Part shown: positions 1 through 14,487 of the stretch, in pieces | Layout: each line of letters begins with the position of its first letter | Numbering within the stretch: the first letter of the stretch is position 1 | From: an uncultured Pelagibacteraceae bacterium | Lineage (GTDB): Bacteria; Pseudomonadota; Alphaproteobacteria; Pelagibacterales; Pelagibacteraceae | Reading direction: 5' to 3' | DNA: 64,000 nt | Assembly: GCA_902627565.1 (NCBI GenBank) | Contig: CACOJM010000006.1 | Span: 1-64,000 of the forward strand | Notes under the pieces: model-generated | Databases searched by the model: none | Told to the model about the DNA's origin: nothing | What the model saw: the letters and a program-made list of their open reading frames with translations, nothing else | Translations under genes and position numbers: made by a program

Positions 1-2
1 AA

Positions 3-1274
3 CATTTAGATTTCTTAAAAAAAAACTTAGAAGATCAAAATATATATTCGTCAAAGTTTTCTGAGATTTTTAATAAAATGGATATATTTCAAACTGAAGA
101 TGAGGAGGAAAATAAAGAAGAAAATCAGGAAAATGAGCAAAATAATTCGTCAAATGAAGATCAAGATAGTGATGATGAAGATAAAAGAGATCAAAATCAA
201 GAAGAAGAAACAGAAGCTAGTTTAGACTCTGATTATGATTTAGACGAATATAAATTAGACGAACAATTGATTGATACTGATTCTGACAAAGAAAATAATC
301 AACAAGTTATTAAAAAAAAGAATTTGAATGAATTTAATTTAGATTATAAACTTTATACATCTAAATTTGATGAAATCATAAAAGCCGAAAATTTAGAAAA
401 CTTTGAAGACGCTATCAAATTAAGAAAAACACTTGATCAACAACTTGTTGGTTTTCAAGATATAATTACAAAACTTGCTAATAAATTGCAGAGACAATTA
501 CTAGCAAAACAAAATCGTGCTTGGGAATTTGATTTAGAAGAGGGTTTATTGGATAGCTCAAAGCTACCGCGGATAATAATGGATCCTTACAATTCACTAT
601 CCTTTAAAAAAGAAAAAGATTTAGAATTTAAAGACACAATTGTAACTTTGTTAATTGATAATTCAGGTTCAATGAGGGGAAGACCCATAACAATTGCAGC
701 CATATGTGCCGATATTCTATCAAGAACTTTAGAGCGTTGTTCTGTCAAAGTTGAAATTTTAGGTTTTACAACAAAAAATTGGAAAGGAGGTCAGAGTAGA
801 GAGTTTTGGAATAAAAATGGAAAACCAAAAACACCAGGCAGATTAAATGATTTAAGACATATAATTTATAAAAGTGCTGATACACATTGGAGGCAGGCTA
901 AAAATAATATTGGTTTAATGCTTAAAGAAGGATTGTTAAAAGAAAATATAGATGGAGAAGCAATATCTTGGTCTTTTAGTAGATTAAAAAAAAGAAAAGA
1001 GGAAAGGAAAATTTTAATGGTAATTTCAGATGGAGCTCCAGTTGATGACTCAACTTTATCTGTAAACTCGGGAGATTTTTTAGAAAAACATTTGAAAAAA
1101 ACTGTAAAATTTATAGAGGATAAAAGTGACATTGAAATTTTAGCTATTGGAATTGGGCACGATGTTTCAAGATATTATAAACGTGCAATAAAAATTACAG
1201 ATGTTAATGAACTTGGAGATGTAATGATTTCCCAGTTAAGCTCAATGTTTGATAGAAAAAGTAAATTACATTAG
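3..1274 (+). CDS. cobT: CobT-like cobaltochelatase subunit (VWA domain), 5' end truncated by the window
   Basis: Frame is open from nt 3 ([29 protein letters not shown]...) so the listed Met at 78 is internal; acidic central region, then VWA motif [13 protein letters not shown]. Confidence 0.85.
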   Translation, partial: HLDFLKKNLEDQNIYSSKFSEIFNKMDIFQTEDEEENKEENQENEQNNSSNEDQDSDDEDKRDQNQEEETEASLDSDYDLDEYKLDEQLIDTDSDKENNQQVIKKKNLNEFNLDYKLYTSKFDEIIKAENLENFEDAIKLRKTLDQQLVGFQDIITKLANKLQRQLLAKQNRAWEFDLEEGLLDSSKLPRIIMDPYNSLSFKKEKDLEFKDTIVTLLIDNSGSMRGRPITIAAICADILSRTLERCSVKVEILGFTTKNWKGGQSREFWNKNGKPKTPGRLNDLRHIIYKSADTHWRQAKNNIGLMLKEGLLKENIDGEAISWSFSRLKKRKEERKILMVISDGAPVDDSTLSVNSGDFLEKHLKKTVKFIEDKSDIEILAIGIGHDVSRYYKRAIKITDVNELGDVMISQLSSMFDRKSKLH

Positions 1275-2551
1275 ATATTAAATAAATCTCTATTTTTCCA
1301 TTTAATTATAACTTCTGCACCGCCCCTTGTCTTTGAATTCCAGCAATTCACAGATGCAAAATTTTTTTCTAATAATGTTTTACCAATAAAAAGCCCTAAA
1401 CCTAATCCAATTTTTTCTTTATTGGTTGTTTTGATTGATTTTAAGTATGGCTCTCCTATTTTTGATAAAATATCACCTGGATAACCATCACCATCATCTT
1501 CTATTATTACCTCTGTATTTTCGTTATCTGATTTTAAAGTAATATAAATTTTTTTTTTACAAAATTTATTCGCATTACCAATGAAATTTCTTAGACCATA
1601 AATAATTTCAATCGACTTTGTTATTTTTTTTGAATTTGAGTCTTGATTTGTATTTAGTATAAAATCATTATCACTTGTTTCTTTGAAAGAAGAAATTATA
1701 TCTTTTAAATAAGTACGCATATCAATATCTTCATCGATAAAACTATCTTCTTCACTCGGATTTAAAGATAACTTCTTTAAAATCTCGTCACATCTTTCAA
1801 CTTGACTAGATAAAAGCTTTATGTCTTGATACACATCTTTTTGATCTTTCAGCTGTTTAGTAAGTTCTTGAGTAATAATTTTTATAGTTGATAGAGGTGT
1901 TCCTAAAGAATGCGCTGCGGCTGCGGCTTGGCCACCTAATGATAACATTTCATGTTCTTTTGCCATTATCTCTTCCATTTTATTTAATGCCTCCTTTCTC
2001 AATCTTGATTCAATACCAAAAATAATTGCAAAGTAATTAAGAAATATTAAAGCAATTATAAGAGCTACCGGTATTGAAAAGTAATAATATGGGCTAATAT
2101 GAAAATGGTCATTTAAAGGACTTGGTAGATCTGTTGAATAAAATGTAAGTATAACTATAGCAATTAAAGTAAACAACACTAATAATAAGTTTGTTCTTAA
2201 TCCCAAATTTGATGAAGCAAAAACACTTGGAATCAATAAAAATATTGAAAATGGATTGCTAACTCCCCCTGTTAAATAAATTAAAATTCCAAGTTGAATG
2301 ATATCTATAATTAGAAAAATTAGTGCTGATCTATCAGATAATTGAGTTTTTTTGTATAAAAAGATTAAAAAAAAATTGCTTATTATTCCAATGAAAATAA
2401 CGGCATTACAAATTAAAAAATTAAAATCAAATTTAAAATAAAAATATACTAAATTTACTGAAAATAGTTGACCTATAATTCCTATCCATCTTAAATTTAT
2501 ATATGTTGACTTTTTTAAAGAATAAAATTTTGAAGTCTCGAAAAACTCCAT
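1271..2551 (-). CDS. regB: RegB/PrrB-family redox sensor histidine kinase
   Basis: Six-TM N-terminus with GGVSNPF motif, H-box [22 protein letters not shown] Cys region, HATPase motifs. Confidence 0.88.
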   Translation of the reverse strand: MEFFETSKFYSLKKSTYINLRWIGIIGQLFSVNLVYFYFKFDFNFLICNAVIFIGIISNFFLIFLYKKTQLSDRSALIFLIIDIIQLGILIYLTGGVSNPFSIFLLIPSVFASSNLGLRTNLLLVLFTLIAIVILTFYSTDLPSPLNDHFHISPYYYFSIPVALIIALIFLNYFAIIFGIESRLRKEALNKMEEIMAKEHEMLSLGGQAAAAAHSLGTPLSTIKIITQELTKQLKDQKDVYQDIKLLSSQVERCDEILKKLSLNPSEEDSFIDEDIDMRTYLKDIISSFKETSDNDFILNTNQDSNSKKITKSIEIIYGLRNFIGNANKFCKKKIYITLKSDNENTEVIIEDDGDGYPGDILSKIGEPYLKSIKTTNKEKIGLGLGLFIGKTLLEKNFASVNCWNSKTRGGAEVIIKWKNRDLFNI

Positions 2552-2553
2552 TA

Positions 2554-4647
<2,094 letters not shown>

Positions 4648-4723
4648 TTAAAATATTTGTTCACTTATAATAAATTTATTAGTTAAAAATCGTTAAATTT
4701 AGCTGAAATTATTGGTCTTTTAA

Positions 4724-4813
4724 TGGCGGAGAGAATGGGATTCGAACCCATGATAGAGTTTCCTCTATACACGCTTTCCAAGCGTGCGCCTTAAACCACT
4801 CGGCCACCTCTCC
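4724..4813 (-). tRNA. tRNA-Ser (anticodon GGA), CCA encoded
   Basis: Acceptor GGAGAGG pairs with 3' end; GGGTTCGAATCCC-type T arm; long variable arm; anticodon loop TTGGAAA. Confidence 0.93.
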
Positions 4814-4877
4814 ATTTAAAATTATCTTATAATCCATTGTTTATTGTAAACAAAATTTAATATATTAATAATCATTT

Positions 4878-5306
4878 ATGTATTTGATTTCACATAGAGG
4901 TAATCTCAACGGGATTGATAAAGATGATGAGAATAATCCTGATTATATAAATCAAGCTATTTCTCGTGGATATGATGTCGAGGTAGATGTTAGGTACGAA
5001 AGTGGTCAATTTTTTTTAGGACATGATTTTAATCAATTTCAAGTCAAGGAGGATTTTTTGTTAAATAATAAATTATGGTGTCACGCAAAGACAAATGAGG
5101 CCTTAATAGCACTAGATAGAATTAAAGCACATTATTTTTGGCACCAGGAAGACGATTACACAATAACTAGCAAAGGTTTTTTTTGGACTTATCCTGGAAA
5201 AAAATTATTACAAAAAAGTATTTGTGTTTTACCAGAAAGAGCAAATTATGATAAAATTGATTGTTTGGGAATTTGCTCAGATTTTATCGAAAGATATAAT
5301 AAATAA
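4878..5306 (+). CDS. Short glycerophosphodiester phosphodiesterase-like protein (surface glycan locus)
   Basis: N-terminal SHRGN, VEVDVR and LGHDF motifs of GDPD-type barrels; only 142 aa. Confidence 0.6.
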   Translation: MYLISHRGNLNGIDKDDENNPDYINQAISRGYDVEVDVRYESGQFFLGHDFNQFQVKEDFLLNNKLWCHAKTNEALIALDRIKAHYFWHQEDDYTITSKGFFWTYPGKKLLQKSICVLPERANYDKIDCLGICSDFIERYNK

Positions 5307-6670
5307 TGATTAAAGCGATAATTTTTGATTTAGATGGTGTATTAGTTGATACAAAACAAATTCATTTTGAAGCTTTAAATGCTGCATTAAGAAAATACAA
5401 ATTTCAAAAAATTTCAATTGATGATCACATAAAAATTTTCGATGGTTTACCTACAAATGAAAAACTAAAAATACTTCAAAAGAAAAAAAATCTCCCAAAA
5501 AAATATTTCTTAAAAATAAATAAATACAAACAAAAAGTAACAGCTGAAATATTAAAAAAAAATATCAAAAAAAATGATAAAATTATTCATATGATGAAAA
5601 ATTTGCATGGAAAATATAAAATTGCGGTTGCTACCAATGCGGTTAATTCAACTTTAAAAATTTGTTTGAATAAACTTGGAATTTCAAAATATGTAGATTT
5701 TAAACTATCAAATGAAGATATAGTGAATCCAAAACCAAATCCTGAGATCTACTTAAGAATATTCATTAAGTTTGGAATATATCCATCTGAAGCTCTAATA
5801 GTCGAAGATTCGCATTATGGTAGAGAGGCTGCTATTTCCTCGGGCGCAAAACTTTTACCAATAAAAAAAATTGACGAATTAGATTTGAAAAAAATTAAGC
5901 TTAATCTAATATCAAAAAAAATAACAGATAAAAAAAATGTATCTTGGGAAGATAATAAAATGAATGTCCTAATACCTATGGCTGGTGCTGGCAAGAGATT
6001 CTTTGATGCTGGTTATGTTTTTCCCAAACCTCTAATTGAAGTTGATAATAAACCAATGATACAATGGGTGATTGAAAGTTTAAATTTACAAGCTAATTAT
6101 ATATTTATAATTCAAAAAGAACATCAAGAAAAATATAATATTAAAAGTGTTTTAAAAATTCTACAACCAGAATGCAAAATAATTGAACTCGATCATTTGA
6201 CTGAAGGTGCAGCTTGTACAACCTTACTAGCAAAAAAATATATCAATAATTCTGATCCTTTAATAATTGCAAACTCAGATCAATACATAAATTGGAATAG
6301 CTCAAAAGCTCTTTATGATTTCAACTCAAAAAATCTCGACGGTGCAATTTTAACTTTTGAGGCTATCCATCCAAAATGGTCATATGCAAAATGTAATGAG
6401 GAAGGTTTTGTCACAGAAGTTGCTGAAAAAAAAGTAATTTCAAAAAATGCGACTGTTGGTGTCTATTATTGGAAACATGGTTCAGACTACGTAAAATCTG
6501 CAGAGGAAATGATCGAGAAAAATATAAGGGTAAACAACGAATTTTATGTTTGTCCGGTTTATAACGAGTTTTTGGCAAAAAATAAAAAAGTAAAAATTCA
6601 TAATGTTGATAAAATGTGGGGATTGGGTACACCAGAGGATCTTGATAATTTTATTCGAAGCATTAAATGA
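5306..6670 (+). CDS. HAD hydrolase-nucleotidyltransferase fusion
   Basis: N-term FDLDGVLVDT (HAD) then NVLIPMAGAGKRFFDAGYVFPKPLIEV (NTP-transferase) in a single frame. Confidence 0.82.
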   Translation: MIKAIIFDLDGVLVDTKQIHFEALNAALRKYKFQKISIDDHIKIFDGLPTNEKLKILQKKKNLPKKYFLKINKYKQKVTAEILKKNIKKNDKIIHMMKNLHGKYKIAVATNAVNSTLKICLNKLGISKYVDFKLSNEDIVNPKPNPEIYLRIFIKFGIYPSEALIVEDSHYGREAAISSGAKLLPIKKIDELDLKKIKLNLISKKITDKKNVSWEDNKMNVLIPMAGAGKRFFDAGYVFPKPLIEVDNKPMIQWVIESLNLQANYIFIIQKEHQEKYNIKSVLKILQPECKIIELDHLTEGAACTTLLAKKYINNSDPLIIANSDQYINWNSSKALYDFNSKNLDGAILTFEAIHPKWSYAKCNEEGFVTEVAEKKVISKNATVGVYYWKHGSDYVKSAEEMIEKNIRVNNEFYVCPVYNEFLAKNKKVKIHNVDKMWGLGTPEDLDNFIRSIK

Positions 6671-7845
6671 GTTTTAAAAATTTATTAAAAAAAAAATTAG
6701 GTAATCATTATTATAAAATAAGATCTAAATATATTTTAACTAAAATATTTGGAAAATATTATCTCAATACAAGATCAATTATAAAAGAGTTTACTAGCAA
6801 ATTTTCTTTTATTAAAAGAAATCTTAATAAAAAAATAGAATATCAAAGTATAATTAATAAAGAATCAGGATTTATTGTAGACTGTACTAAAGATAACTAT
6901 TTTAGCTACCATTTACGACCAAAAAATTCTAAAGATTTTAATTTAGAAAGTACTTGTACAATTAACGAGAAGATTGCAATTATAATACAGGGTCCAATTC
7001 AGGAAAGATTCGCTTTTCTAAAAAACACATTAAAAATTTATAAAAAGATATTTAAAAATTCTATAATAATCATCTCAACTTGGGAAAATGAAAATAAAGG
7101 TTTATTAAGTAGCCTAGAAGATCAAAATATATTTATAATTTTTAACAAAGAACCGGAAAAATCTCATAATAATATAAATCATCAAATACTCTCAACAAAT
7201 ACAGCATTGAAATTTGCAATTGAAAAAGGTGCAAAATATTCACTAAAAACACGCGCAGACGTAAGAATTTACAAAAATAACTTAGAAACTTATTTAATCT
7301 CACTAATAAAAACTTTTCCTATAAAACAAAACAATCTAATAAGTTCCAGAATAATTGTTCCGAGCTTAAATACTTTTAAATTTAGAATTTACTCATTGAG
7401 TGACATAGTTATGTTTGGTGAAAGTAAAGATCTAATAGAATATTTCAAACTTGAATTTTTTAGAGAAGGTCTTAAAAAATTTAATTTGGATGAAAAAAAT
7501 TTCTTAAAAAATGGCACTCCTGTAGTTGCTGAAATTTTTTTATGCTCCAGATTTATTAATTCATTAGAAAGTAAAATCGATTGGGATTTGTATAATTGGT
7601 GGCAAAGTCTAAAAAATTATTTTTGTATAATTGACAATTCTTCATTAGATTTATTTTGGCATAAATATAATTGGGAATACGAATATAGATATTTAAGAAC
7701 ATATGCTGATAAATTCGCAAGGGCTATAGATTTTCAAGATTGGTTATCACTATACCAAGGATATGAAAATAATTGGCAACTTGCATCAAATGAACATGAA
7801 AAATATAATGAGTTATTGAAACTTACAAATATTTTTAAAGATTAA
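6667..7845 (+). CDS. WavE-like lipopolysaccharide/capsule synthesis protein
   Basis: AIIIQGPIQERFAFLKNTLKIYKKIF...SIIISTWENE...KTRADVRIY pattern typical of the WavE family. Confidence 0.7.
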   Translation: MSFKNLLKKKLGNHYYKIRSKYILTKIFGKYYLNTRSIIKEFTSKFSFIKRNLNKKIEYQSIINKESGFIVDCTKDNYFSYHLRPKNSKDFNLESTCTINEKIAIIIQGPIQERFAFLKNTLKIYKKIFKNSIIIISTWENENKGLLSSLEDQNIFIIFNKEPEKSHNNINHQILSTNTALKFAIEKGAKYSLKTRADVRIYKNNLETYLISLIKTFPIKQNNLISSRIIVPSLNTFKFRIYSLSDIVMFGESKDLIEYFKLEFFREGLKKFNLDEKNFLKNGTPVVAEIFLCSRFINSLESKIDWDLYNWWQSLKNYFCIIDNSSLDLFWHKYNWEYEYRYLRTYADKFARAIDFQDWLSLYQGYENNWQLASNEHEKYNELLKLTNIFKD

Positions 7846-8543
7846 ATTTTTATAAAGTCAGAAATTTGGTTAGCAAACTTTTTAAACATAAAAAAATTAG
7901 TTACACCAATCTTATTAATGAAGATATAATCATTATTTTTTAGTATCTTGTAAACTTCATTATTATAATAATCCTCAGGGAATAAATCATTATTTTCTAT
8001 TGTCACCAAAGTAGGAGTAAACTTTTTAAAATCTATGCCTTTAATTACATCTAATTCACTCCCTTCAACATCAATATTTAAATATTCGAATGAACTAATA
8101 TTATATTTAATTAAAACAGAATTTAATTTTAAACACTCTATCTTTTTTTTTTGTTGGTTATCATGTTTTTGAATTAAAGAATTTTGTTGGTTAATAGGTG
8201 AATTTTCATAATAATATGTTTCCCCATCAAAATTTGATATGGCTAAATTCAAATTTATATCTTTTTTTCTCACAATTTTAAAAAGATCAATTGATGTTTT
8301 GCTTATATCAATATTTATCCCATGCCAGTTTTTTTCATACAGCTTCGCAGTTAGTGAGCCTTTGAAAGGATGATAACATCCAACATCAACATAAAATCCT
8401 TTATTTACATTTTTAAATAATCTATTAATAAAAACATCCTCTGCAAATTCACCAAAATGAACTGAGGGTTTTTTATTTCTATAAATTTTTAATATCTTAT
8501 AAAAAAAGTAAAATAATTTATTTTTAAGTAATTTATTTTTCAC
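7842..8543 (-). CDS. FkbM family methyltransferase
   Basis: [50 protein letters not shown] start overlapping lepA stop. Confidence 0.82.
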   Translation of the reverse strand: MKNKLLKNKLFYFFYKILKIYRNKKPSVHFGEFAEDVFINRLFKNVNKGFYVDVGCYHPFKGSLTAKLYEKNWHGINIDISKTSIDLFKIVRKKDINLNLAISNFDGETYYYENSPINQQNSLIQKHDNQQKKKIECLKLNSVLIKYNISSFEYLNIDVEGSELDVIKGIDFKKFTPTLVTIENNDLFPEDYYNNEVYKILKNNDYIFINKIGVTNFFMFKKFANQISDFIKI

Positions 8544-10348
8544 TTCTCTTTACTTATTTTAAGAACCCCAATAAATGCTTCTTGAGGAATCTCTACCCTT
8601 CCAAACTGTTTTGATCTTGCTTTACCTTTTTTTTGTTTTTCCAAAAGTTTTCTTTTTCTATCAGTTGCACCACCACCATGAATTTTAGTTAAAACATCTT
8701 TCTTAAAACCTTTAATTGTTTCTCTAGCAATAATTTTGCCACCTATGGCTGCTTGAATAGGTATCATAAAGTTATGCCTTGGAATTAAATCCTTCAATTT
8801 TTCACAAACTTCTCTACCAGTTTTTTGGGCAAAATCTTTATGTATCATCATTGCTAATGCATCAACAGGTTCACTGTTAACTAAAATACCTAATTTGACT
8901 AAATCTCCTTCTCTATGTTCAATTATTTCATAATCAAAGCTCGCATATCCACTTGTCATTGATTTTATTCTATCATTAAAATCAAAAACAACCTCATTAA
9001 GTGGTAATTCATAAGAAATAACTGCTCTGTTACCTGAATAGCTTAAATTGGTTTGAATACCTCTCTTATCCTGACATAATTTAATAATTGATCCCAAATA
9101 ATTATCTGGTGTTATTATTGTAGCTTTTATCCAAGGCTCTTCAATAGATCTAATAAGTGTTGGATCTGGCAAGCTTGATGGATTTTGTAAATCTTTTATA
9201 TCTCCGTTGTTTAATTTTACTTTATAGACAACCCCTGGTGTAGTCGTTAATAAATTAACGTCAAATTCCCGCTCCAATCTTTCTGTAATAATTTCGAGAT
9301 GTAATAGCCCTAAAAAACCGCATCTAAAACCTAAACCGAGAGCAGATGAAGATTCTGCTTCATAAGAAAAGCTTGCATCATTAAGTTGTAATTTTGCTAA
9401 TCCATCTTTCAATTTTTGATATTCAGAACTATCTACTGGAAATAGGCCACAAAAAACAACAGGTTTACTTGGTTTAAAACCAGGTAAAGCCTCAACTTTT
9501 GGTTTTGTTGCATCACAAATTGTGTCCCCAACTTTAGTATCTGACAAAACTTTTATTCCTGTTGTTATAAATCCAATTTCTCCAGAATTAAGTTCATTTA
9601 CATCTTTTGGTTTGGGTGTAAACAAGCCAACTTTTTCAACAACATAATCTTGATTAGTTGAGAGCATTTTTATTTTCATATTTTTTGTTATTTTACCATT
9701 TATAACTCTGACTAATATTACAACCCCAAGATAAGTGTCGTACCAGCTATCTACTAGCAAACATTTTAAATCTTGATTCAAATTACCTTTAGGTCCAGGT
9801 AATTGATTAACAATTTGCTCCAATATATCATCTATACCTTCCCCAGTTTTTCCTGAACAAGGAATAGCATTTTCGGTATCAATGCCAATAACATCTTCGA
9901 TTTGTTTTTTTGTTCTATCTAAATCTGATGCTGGTAAATCAACTTTATTTAAAACAGGTATAATTTCATGATTTATATCTAGAGCCTGATAAACATTAGC
10001 CAATGTTTGAGCTTCAACTCCCTGAGTACTATCTACAATAAGAATAGAACCCTCACATGCATAAAGAGATCTGCTAACTTCATAACTAAAATCAACATGT
10101 CCAGGTGTATCTATTATATTTAAGATATACTCTTTACCATTTTTAGATTTATAATTTAGTTTTACAGTTTGAGCTTTGATAGTAATTCCTCTTTCTCGTT
10201 CAATATCCATTGAGTCTAGGACTTGCGCTTTCATCTCTCTTTCACTTAATCCTCCACATCTATGAATTATTCTATCAGCAATTGTTGATTTGCCATGATC
10301 AATATGAGCAATAATTGCAAAATTTCTAATATGATTAATCGTGCTCAT
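8540..10348 (-). CDS. lepA: Elongation factor 4 (LepA)
   Basis: [27 protein letters not shown]-term [33 protein letters not shown]. Confidence 0.97.
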   Translation of the reverse strand: MSTINHIRNFAIIAHIDHGKSTIADRIIHRCGGLSEREMKAQVLDSMDIERERGITIKAQTVKLNYKSKNGKEYILNIIDTPGHVDFSYEVSRSLYACEGSILIVDSTQGVEAQTLANVYQALDINHEIIPVLNKVDLPASDLDRTKKQIEDVIGIDTENAIPCSGKTGEGIDDILEQIVNQLPGPKGNLNQDLKCLLVDSWYDTYLGVVILVRVINGKITKNMKIKMLSTNQDYVVEKVGLFTPKPKDVNELNSGEIGFITTGIKVLSDTKVGDTICDATKPKVEALPGFKPSKPVVFCGLFPVDSSEYQKLKDGLAKLQLNDASFSYEAESSSALGLGFRCGFLGLLHLEIITERLEREFDVNLLTTTPGVVYKVKLNNGDIKDLQNPSSLPDPTLIRSIEEPWIKATIITPDNYLGSIIKLCQDKRGIQTNLSYSGNRAVISYELPLNEVVFDFNDRIKSMTSGYASFDYEIIEHREGDLVKLGILVNSEPVDALAMMIHKDFAQKTGREVCEKLKDLIPRHNFMIPIQAAIGGKIIARETIKGFKKDVLTKIHGGGATDRKRKLLEKQKKGKARSKQFGRVEIPQEAFIGVLKISKEK

Positions 10349-10353
10349 TTTTC

Positions 10354-12762
10354 TTAAGAACGGATCTTGGCACCAGTTTTATTTTCAACAGTTTTGATAA
10401 TCAAATTATTTATTTTTTCTAAATCATTATCATTTAAAGTTTTTTCTGAAGATTGAATTGTCACACTTATAGCTATTGATTTTTGATTTTCAGGAATGTT
10501 ATCTCCTTCGTATACATCAAAAACTTTAATATTTGAAATTAAATTTTTATCAATATTTGATATTACACTTACTAAATCTTGCACACTTATTTTTTTATCA
10601 ACAATAAATGCAAAATCTCTTTCAGATTTTTGAAAGTCGGATACTGAATATTTTGTTTTTTGGTCTTTAAAAGGTTTTTTTGGTAATTTTAAATTATCTA
10701 GAAATATTTCGAATCCCACCAAAGACTCTGTTTTAATATCTAGCGTTTTGATAATATTTGGATGAATTTCGCCAAAATAAGCAGCTACTTTATCTTTTCC
10801 CTTATTTAGAAATAATCTTCCTGATTTTCCTGGATGATAATAACTAGGGCTTTTATCATCAACATAAAATTTTAATGAATCATAACCAGCTTCTACTAAA
10901 GTTTGTATAACATCTCTTTTGATATCAAAAACATCTATATTTCTCTCTTTTTCAATCCATGAAAGTCTAGATTTTTTCCCAGCCGACAAACCACAAACAA
11001 CTGTATTCTGTTCTCCAGGTTGTGAACCATAAAATATTGGTCCTATTTCAAATATTGATAAATCTTTAATTCCTCTATCTAAGTTTTTACTCATGTACAT
11101 CACTAAATTTGAAAAAATAGAATTTCTTAATACTCCCAATTCAGAGCTAATTGGATTTACAATTTTTATTTCTTTATTGTCCTCTTTAAAGTGATCGTTA
11201 TATTTTGAATCTGTAAAAGACCAAGTGATAGCCTCGAAATACCCTTTAGATGCTACTGCCCTTTGAATAAAGTGAAATAACTTTTGAGTTGGATTTAAAG
11301 TATTCTTTGATCTTTCTTTAATAGGATTTTCTGTTTTAATTTTTTCATAGCCACTAATTCTTACAAGTTCCTCAACTATATCAATTTCTTGAACAATATC
11401 TGGTCTCCAAGTTGGCACTGATAATTTAAACAATTTATTCTCTTTTTTTAATTTAAAACCAAGTTTTTCTAAAATGCTTATCATTTCCTTGGTTGGAATT
11501 TTAAAACCAGTAATTTTTTCAAACGTTTTAGGTTCAAATTTTATTACTTTATTTTTATAAGACTCAATCTTTTGAATGTCTATTTTACTAATTTCACCAC
11601 CACAAATTTCCTTAATTAAAAGAGCTGCTTTATTTAATCCATCTTCATTAGATAACTGATCAATACCTCTTTCAAATCTAAATTTAGCATCTGTATCGAT
11701 ATTCAATTTTTTAGCAGTTTTTCTAATTGATCTTGGATCAAAATAAGCAGATTCTAATAAAATATTTTTTGTATCTAACTCTGTACCTGATCTTGTTCCT
11801 CCAATAATTCCTCCAAGGCCTAGGACACCTTCACTATCACTTATTACACACATTCCATCATCTAGTTTATAATTTTTATTATCTAGAGCAGTAAATTCTT
11901 CTCCTGATTTTGAATTTCTAACAACTATTCCCTTCACAATTTTGTCGGCATCATATGCGTGCAAAGGACGATTAATATCAATCATGACATAATTAGTAAT
12001 ATCTACAATTGCAGATATTGGTTTTTGGCCTATAGAAATTAATTTATCTTTCAACCACTGAGGACTTTCTGTATTTTTAACGTTAGTTATCAAACAGCTA
12101 CCAAAAGATAAACAGCCTTGATTTTTTTCTTTTGTTATTTTTACTTTTAAGGTCTGTTTTTTATTAGATTTTATTTTTTTATCTTTTTCTGGTTTTAAAT
12201 TTCCAAAACCTGCAGCTGATAAATCTCTCGCAATCCCTCGAACACCAAGACAGTCTGGTCTATTTGGTGTAATTGATAAATCAATAAGATTGGAACTTAA
12301 TTTAGAAAAATAACTTTTTCCAATATTTTTTGCATATTTGGATAACGACAGTTCAATAATCCCCTCACTTTCATCTGATAAATTCAATTCAAATTCGGAA
12401 CAGAGCATTCCATAAGATGTAACATCTCTTATTTTAGCAACAACAAGTTTAGTTTTGTTTTTTGGGATTATCGCACCTGGTGGAGCATATATAGTAAGAA
12501 GGCCCTCTCTTGCATTTGCGGCCCCACAAACAACTTTTTTAATTTCTTTATTACCAACATCAACATCACAAACTTTAAGTCTATCTGCATTAGGATGTTT
12601 TTCTGTTTTTACAATTTTTGCTACCTTAAATAAATCTAATCCCTCAGATAAGTTTTCAATACTCTCAACCTCAAGACCTATGTCTGTTAGTTTCTCTAGA
12701 AGTTTATCCTCTTTAGCACTTATTTTTAAATGATCTTTTAACCAATCATATGTAATCTTCAT
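10354..12762 (-). CDS. pheT: Phenylalanyl-tRNA synthetase beta subunit
   Basis: [12 protein letters not shown]...; tRNA-binding domain; adjacent to pheS. Confidence 0.97.
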   Translation of the reverse strand: MKITYDWLKDHLKISAKEDKLLEKLTDIGLEVESIENLSEGLDLFKVAKIVKTEKHPNADRLKVCDVDVGNKEIKKVVCGAANAREGLLTIYAPPGAIIPKNKTKLVVAKIRDVTSYGMLCSEFELNLSDESEGIIELSLSKYAKNIGKSYFSKLSSNLIDLSITPNRPDCLGVRGIARDLSAAGFGNLKPEKDKKIKSNKKQTLKVKITKEKNQGCLSFGSCLITNVKNTESPQWLKDKLISIGQKPISAIVDITNYVMIDINRPLHAYDADKIVKGIVVRNSKSGEEFTALDNKNYKLDDGMCVISDSEGVLGLGGIIGGTRSGTELDTKNILLESAYFDPRSIRKTAKKLNIDTDAKFRFERGIDQLSNEDGLNKAALLIKEICGGEISKIDIQKIESYKNKVIKFEPKTFEKITGFKIPTKEMISILEKLGFKLKKENKLFKLSVPTWRPDIVQEIDIVEELVRISGYEKIKTENPIKERSKNTLNPTQKLFHFIQRAVASKGYFEAITWSFTDSKYNDHFKEDNKEIKIVNPISSELGVLRNSIFSNLVMYMSKNLDRGIKDLSIFEIGPIFYGSQPGEQNTVVCGLSAGKKSRLSWIEKERNIDVFDIKRDVIQTLVEAGYDSLKFYVDDKSPSYYHPGKSGRLFLNKGKDKVAAYFGEIHPNIIKTLDIKTESLVGFEIFLDNLKLPKKPFKDQKTKYSVSDFQKSERDFAFIVDKKISVQDLVSVISNIDKNLISNIKVFDVYEGDNIPENQKSIAISVTIQSSEKTLNDNDLEKINNLIIKTVENKTGAKIRS

Positions 12763-13826
12763 CTGCTTAAACCTCTGTAATTTGAAGGAACATCAAGTGG
12801 GTCAAAACCAAAATGATTTAGCCATCTGTAGTCACAATCAAAAAAGGCTCTTAAATCATTAATGCCGTATTTAAGCATTGCTAATCGATCTATACCTATA
12901 CCAAAGGCATACCCTTGATATTTTGAGGGATCTACTTTGACATTTCTTAAGACATTAGGATGCACCATCCCACAGCCTAAAATTTCAAGCCACTTATCTC
13001 CTTCTCCAATAATTATTTTGCCATCTTTTATTTCATAACCAATATCTACTTCAGCTGATGGTTCTGTGAATGGAAAATGACTAGGTCTAAATCTCATTTT
13101 AATTTTTTCTACTTCAAAAAATTCTTTAATGAAATAATTCAAGCAGCCTTTCAAATGCCCCATATTAATATTTGTGTCAATATGCAAACCTTCTACTTGA
13201 TGAAACATTGGTGCGTGTGTTTGATCACTATCAGATCTATAAGTTCTCCCGGGTGCAATGATCTTAAACGGAGGTTTGTCTTTTAGCATAGTTCTGATTT
13301 GAACTGGTGAAGTATGAGTTCGTAACAAAAACTCTTTGTTTTCGTCCAAGTAAAATGTGTCATGCATATCTCTTGCTGGATGATTGTCAGGTGTGTTTAA
13401 AGCAGTAAAGTTGTTATATTCATTTTCAACATCAGGGCCTTCCTCAACACTAAATCCTATTTCAGAGAAAATAGATGAAATTTCATCAATGGTTTGTGAT
13501 ACTGGATGCACTTTTCCTCTAACGAATGGTCTTTCAGGTAAAGTTATATCAACTTTTTCCTTTTCTAATTTTTCGTTTATTTTTTTTCCTTCAATCTCTT
13601 TGATTTTAAAATTTATCAAGTTCTGAAGTTCGTCTTTAGTTTGATTTAAATCTGATGCGAATTTTTTTCTGTCAGTCTCTGGAATGGATCCTATTGTTTT
13701 AAATTTTAATGAAATTAAACCATTTTTGCCAAAGAGTTCGGTTTTGATTTCATTTATTTGATCAATGCTTAAATCATTTTCGAGCTTTGATGTATACTGG
13801 TCTCTAATATTTTTTATCTCTGACAT
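12759..13826 (-). CDS. pheS: Phenylalanyl-tRNA synthetase alpha subunit
   Basis: [54 protein letters not shown]. Confidence 0.97.
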   Translation of the reverse strand: MSEIKNIRDQYTSKLENDLSIDQINEIKTELFGKNGLISLKFKTIGSIPETDRKKFASDLNQTKDELQNLINFKIKEIEGKKINEKLEKEKVDITLPERPFVRGKVHPVSQTIDEISSIFSEIGFSVEEGPDVENEYNNFTALNTPDNHPARDMHDTFYLDENKEFLLRTHTSPVQIRTMLKDKPPFKIIAPGRTYRSDSDQTHAPMFHQVEGLHIDTNINMGHLKGCLNYFIKEFFEVEKIKMRFRPSHFPFTEPSAEVDIGYEIKDGKIIIGEGDKWLEILGCGMVHPNVLRNVKVDPSKYQGYAFGIGIDRLAMLKYGINDLRAFFDCDYRWLNHFGFDPLDVPSNYRGLSR

Positions 13827-13869
13827 ATTAGTAGATTATTTCCTTAAGAAATAAAAACAATAGCGAAGA

Positions 13870-14226
13870 TTAATTTAAAGCTGATTGAGCTTTTTGGACT
13901 ATAGTTTTAAAGGCTTCAGGGCTATCGTACGCTATCTCAGCTAGAATTTTTCTATCTATTTTGATACCACATTTATTCAATCCATTTATAAATTTAGAAT
14001 AAGTCATGCCCTCTGCTCTAACCCCAGCATTAATTCTTTGTATCCACAACGATTTAAAATCTCTTTTTCTGTTTCTACGATCTCGATAAGCATATTGCAT
14101 AGCTTTTTCCATTGCCTGTTTAGCAACTCTTATGGTATTTTTTCTTCTTCCCCACTGTCCTTTAACAGCTTTTAAGACTTTTTTATGTTTAGCTCTGCTT
14201 GTTACACCTCTCTTTACTCTTGCCAT
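13870..14226 (-). CDS. rplT: 50S ribosomal protein L20
   Basis: [38 protein letters not shown]. Confidence 0.97.
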   Translation of the reverse strand: MARVKRGVTSRAKHKKVLKAVKGQWGRRKNTIRVAKQAMEKAMQYAYRDRRNRKRDFKSLWIQRINAGVRAEGMTYSKFINGLNKCGIKIDRKILAEIAYDSPEAFKTIVQKAQSALN

Positions 14227-14227
14227 A

Positions 14228-14434
14228 TTAACCTCTTAAGCTGTAAGGCATGTATGACTTAACAATTTTTCCATCTTGTTTAGACATAGTTGTTGTGCCT
14301 CTTAATTTTCTTATTTGTGAATTAGTTCTTTTTATCATGCCGTGTCTTTTGCCAGCCTGAGCCATGATAACTTTTCCTCTTGCTGAAATCTTAAATCTTT
14401 TTTTCGCTGAGCTTTTTGTTTTAAGTTTAGGCAT
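14228..14434 (-). CDS. rpmI: 50S ribosomal protein L35
   Basis: [22 protein letters not shown]; adjacent to rplT. Confidence 0.96.
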   Translation of the reverse strand: MPKLKTKSSAKKRFKISARGKVIMAQAGKRHGMIKRTNSQIRKLRGTTTMSKQDGKIVKSYMPYSLRG

Positions 14435-14487
14435 AATTGAGCGACCTTATACATAGAAAGAATTAAATTTACAACCTATATTAAAGC

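Noticed and set aside
866-1132. 88-aa minus-strand ORF inside cobT
   Set aside because: Antisense shadow of a well-supported CDS with no family motif. The same applies to listed ORFs at 6411, 12455, 13077, 13384, 19666, 23154, 23167, 23783, 25058, 26478, 27104, 28847, 30814, 31470, 33330, 36284, 36606, 38052, 38775, 39204, 40301, 41874, 43276, 44743, 46081, 46544, 49337, 51616, 53316, 57131, 59294, 59618, 60070, 62220, 62622 and 62988.
1271-2551. Novel sensor kinase
   Set aside because: The GGVSNPF motif and RegB-type H-box make it a standard RegB/PrrB sensor, previously reported in alphaproteobacteria including SAR11.
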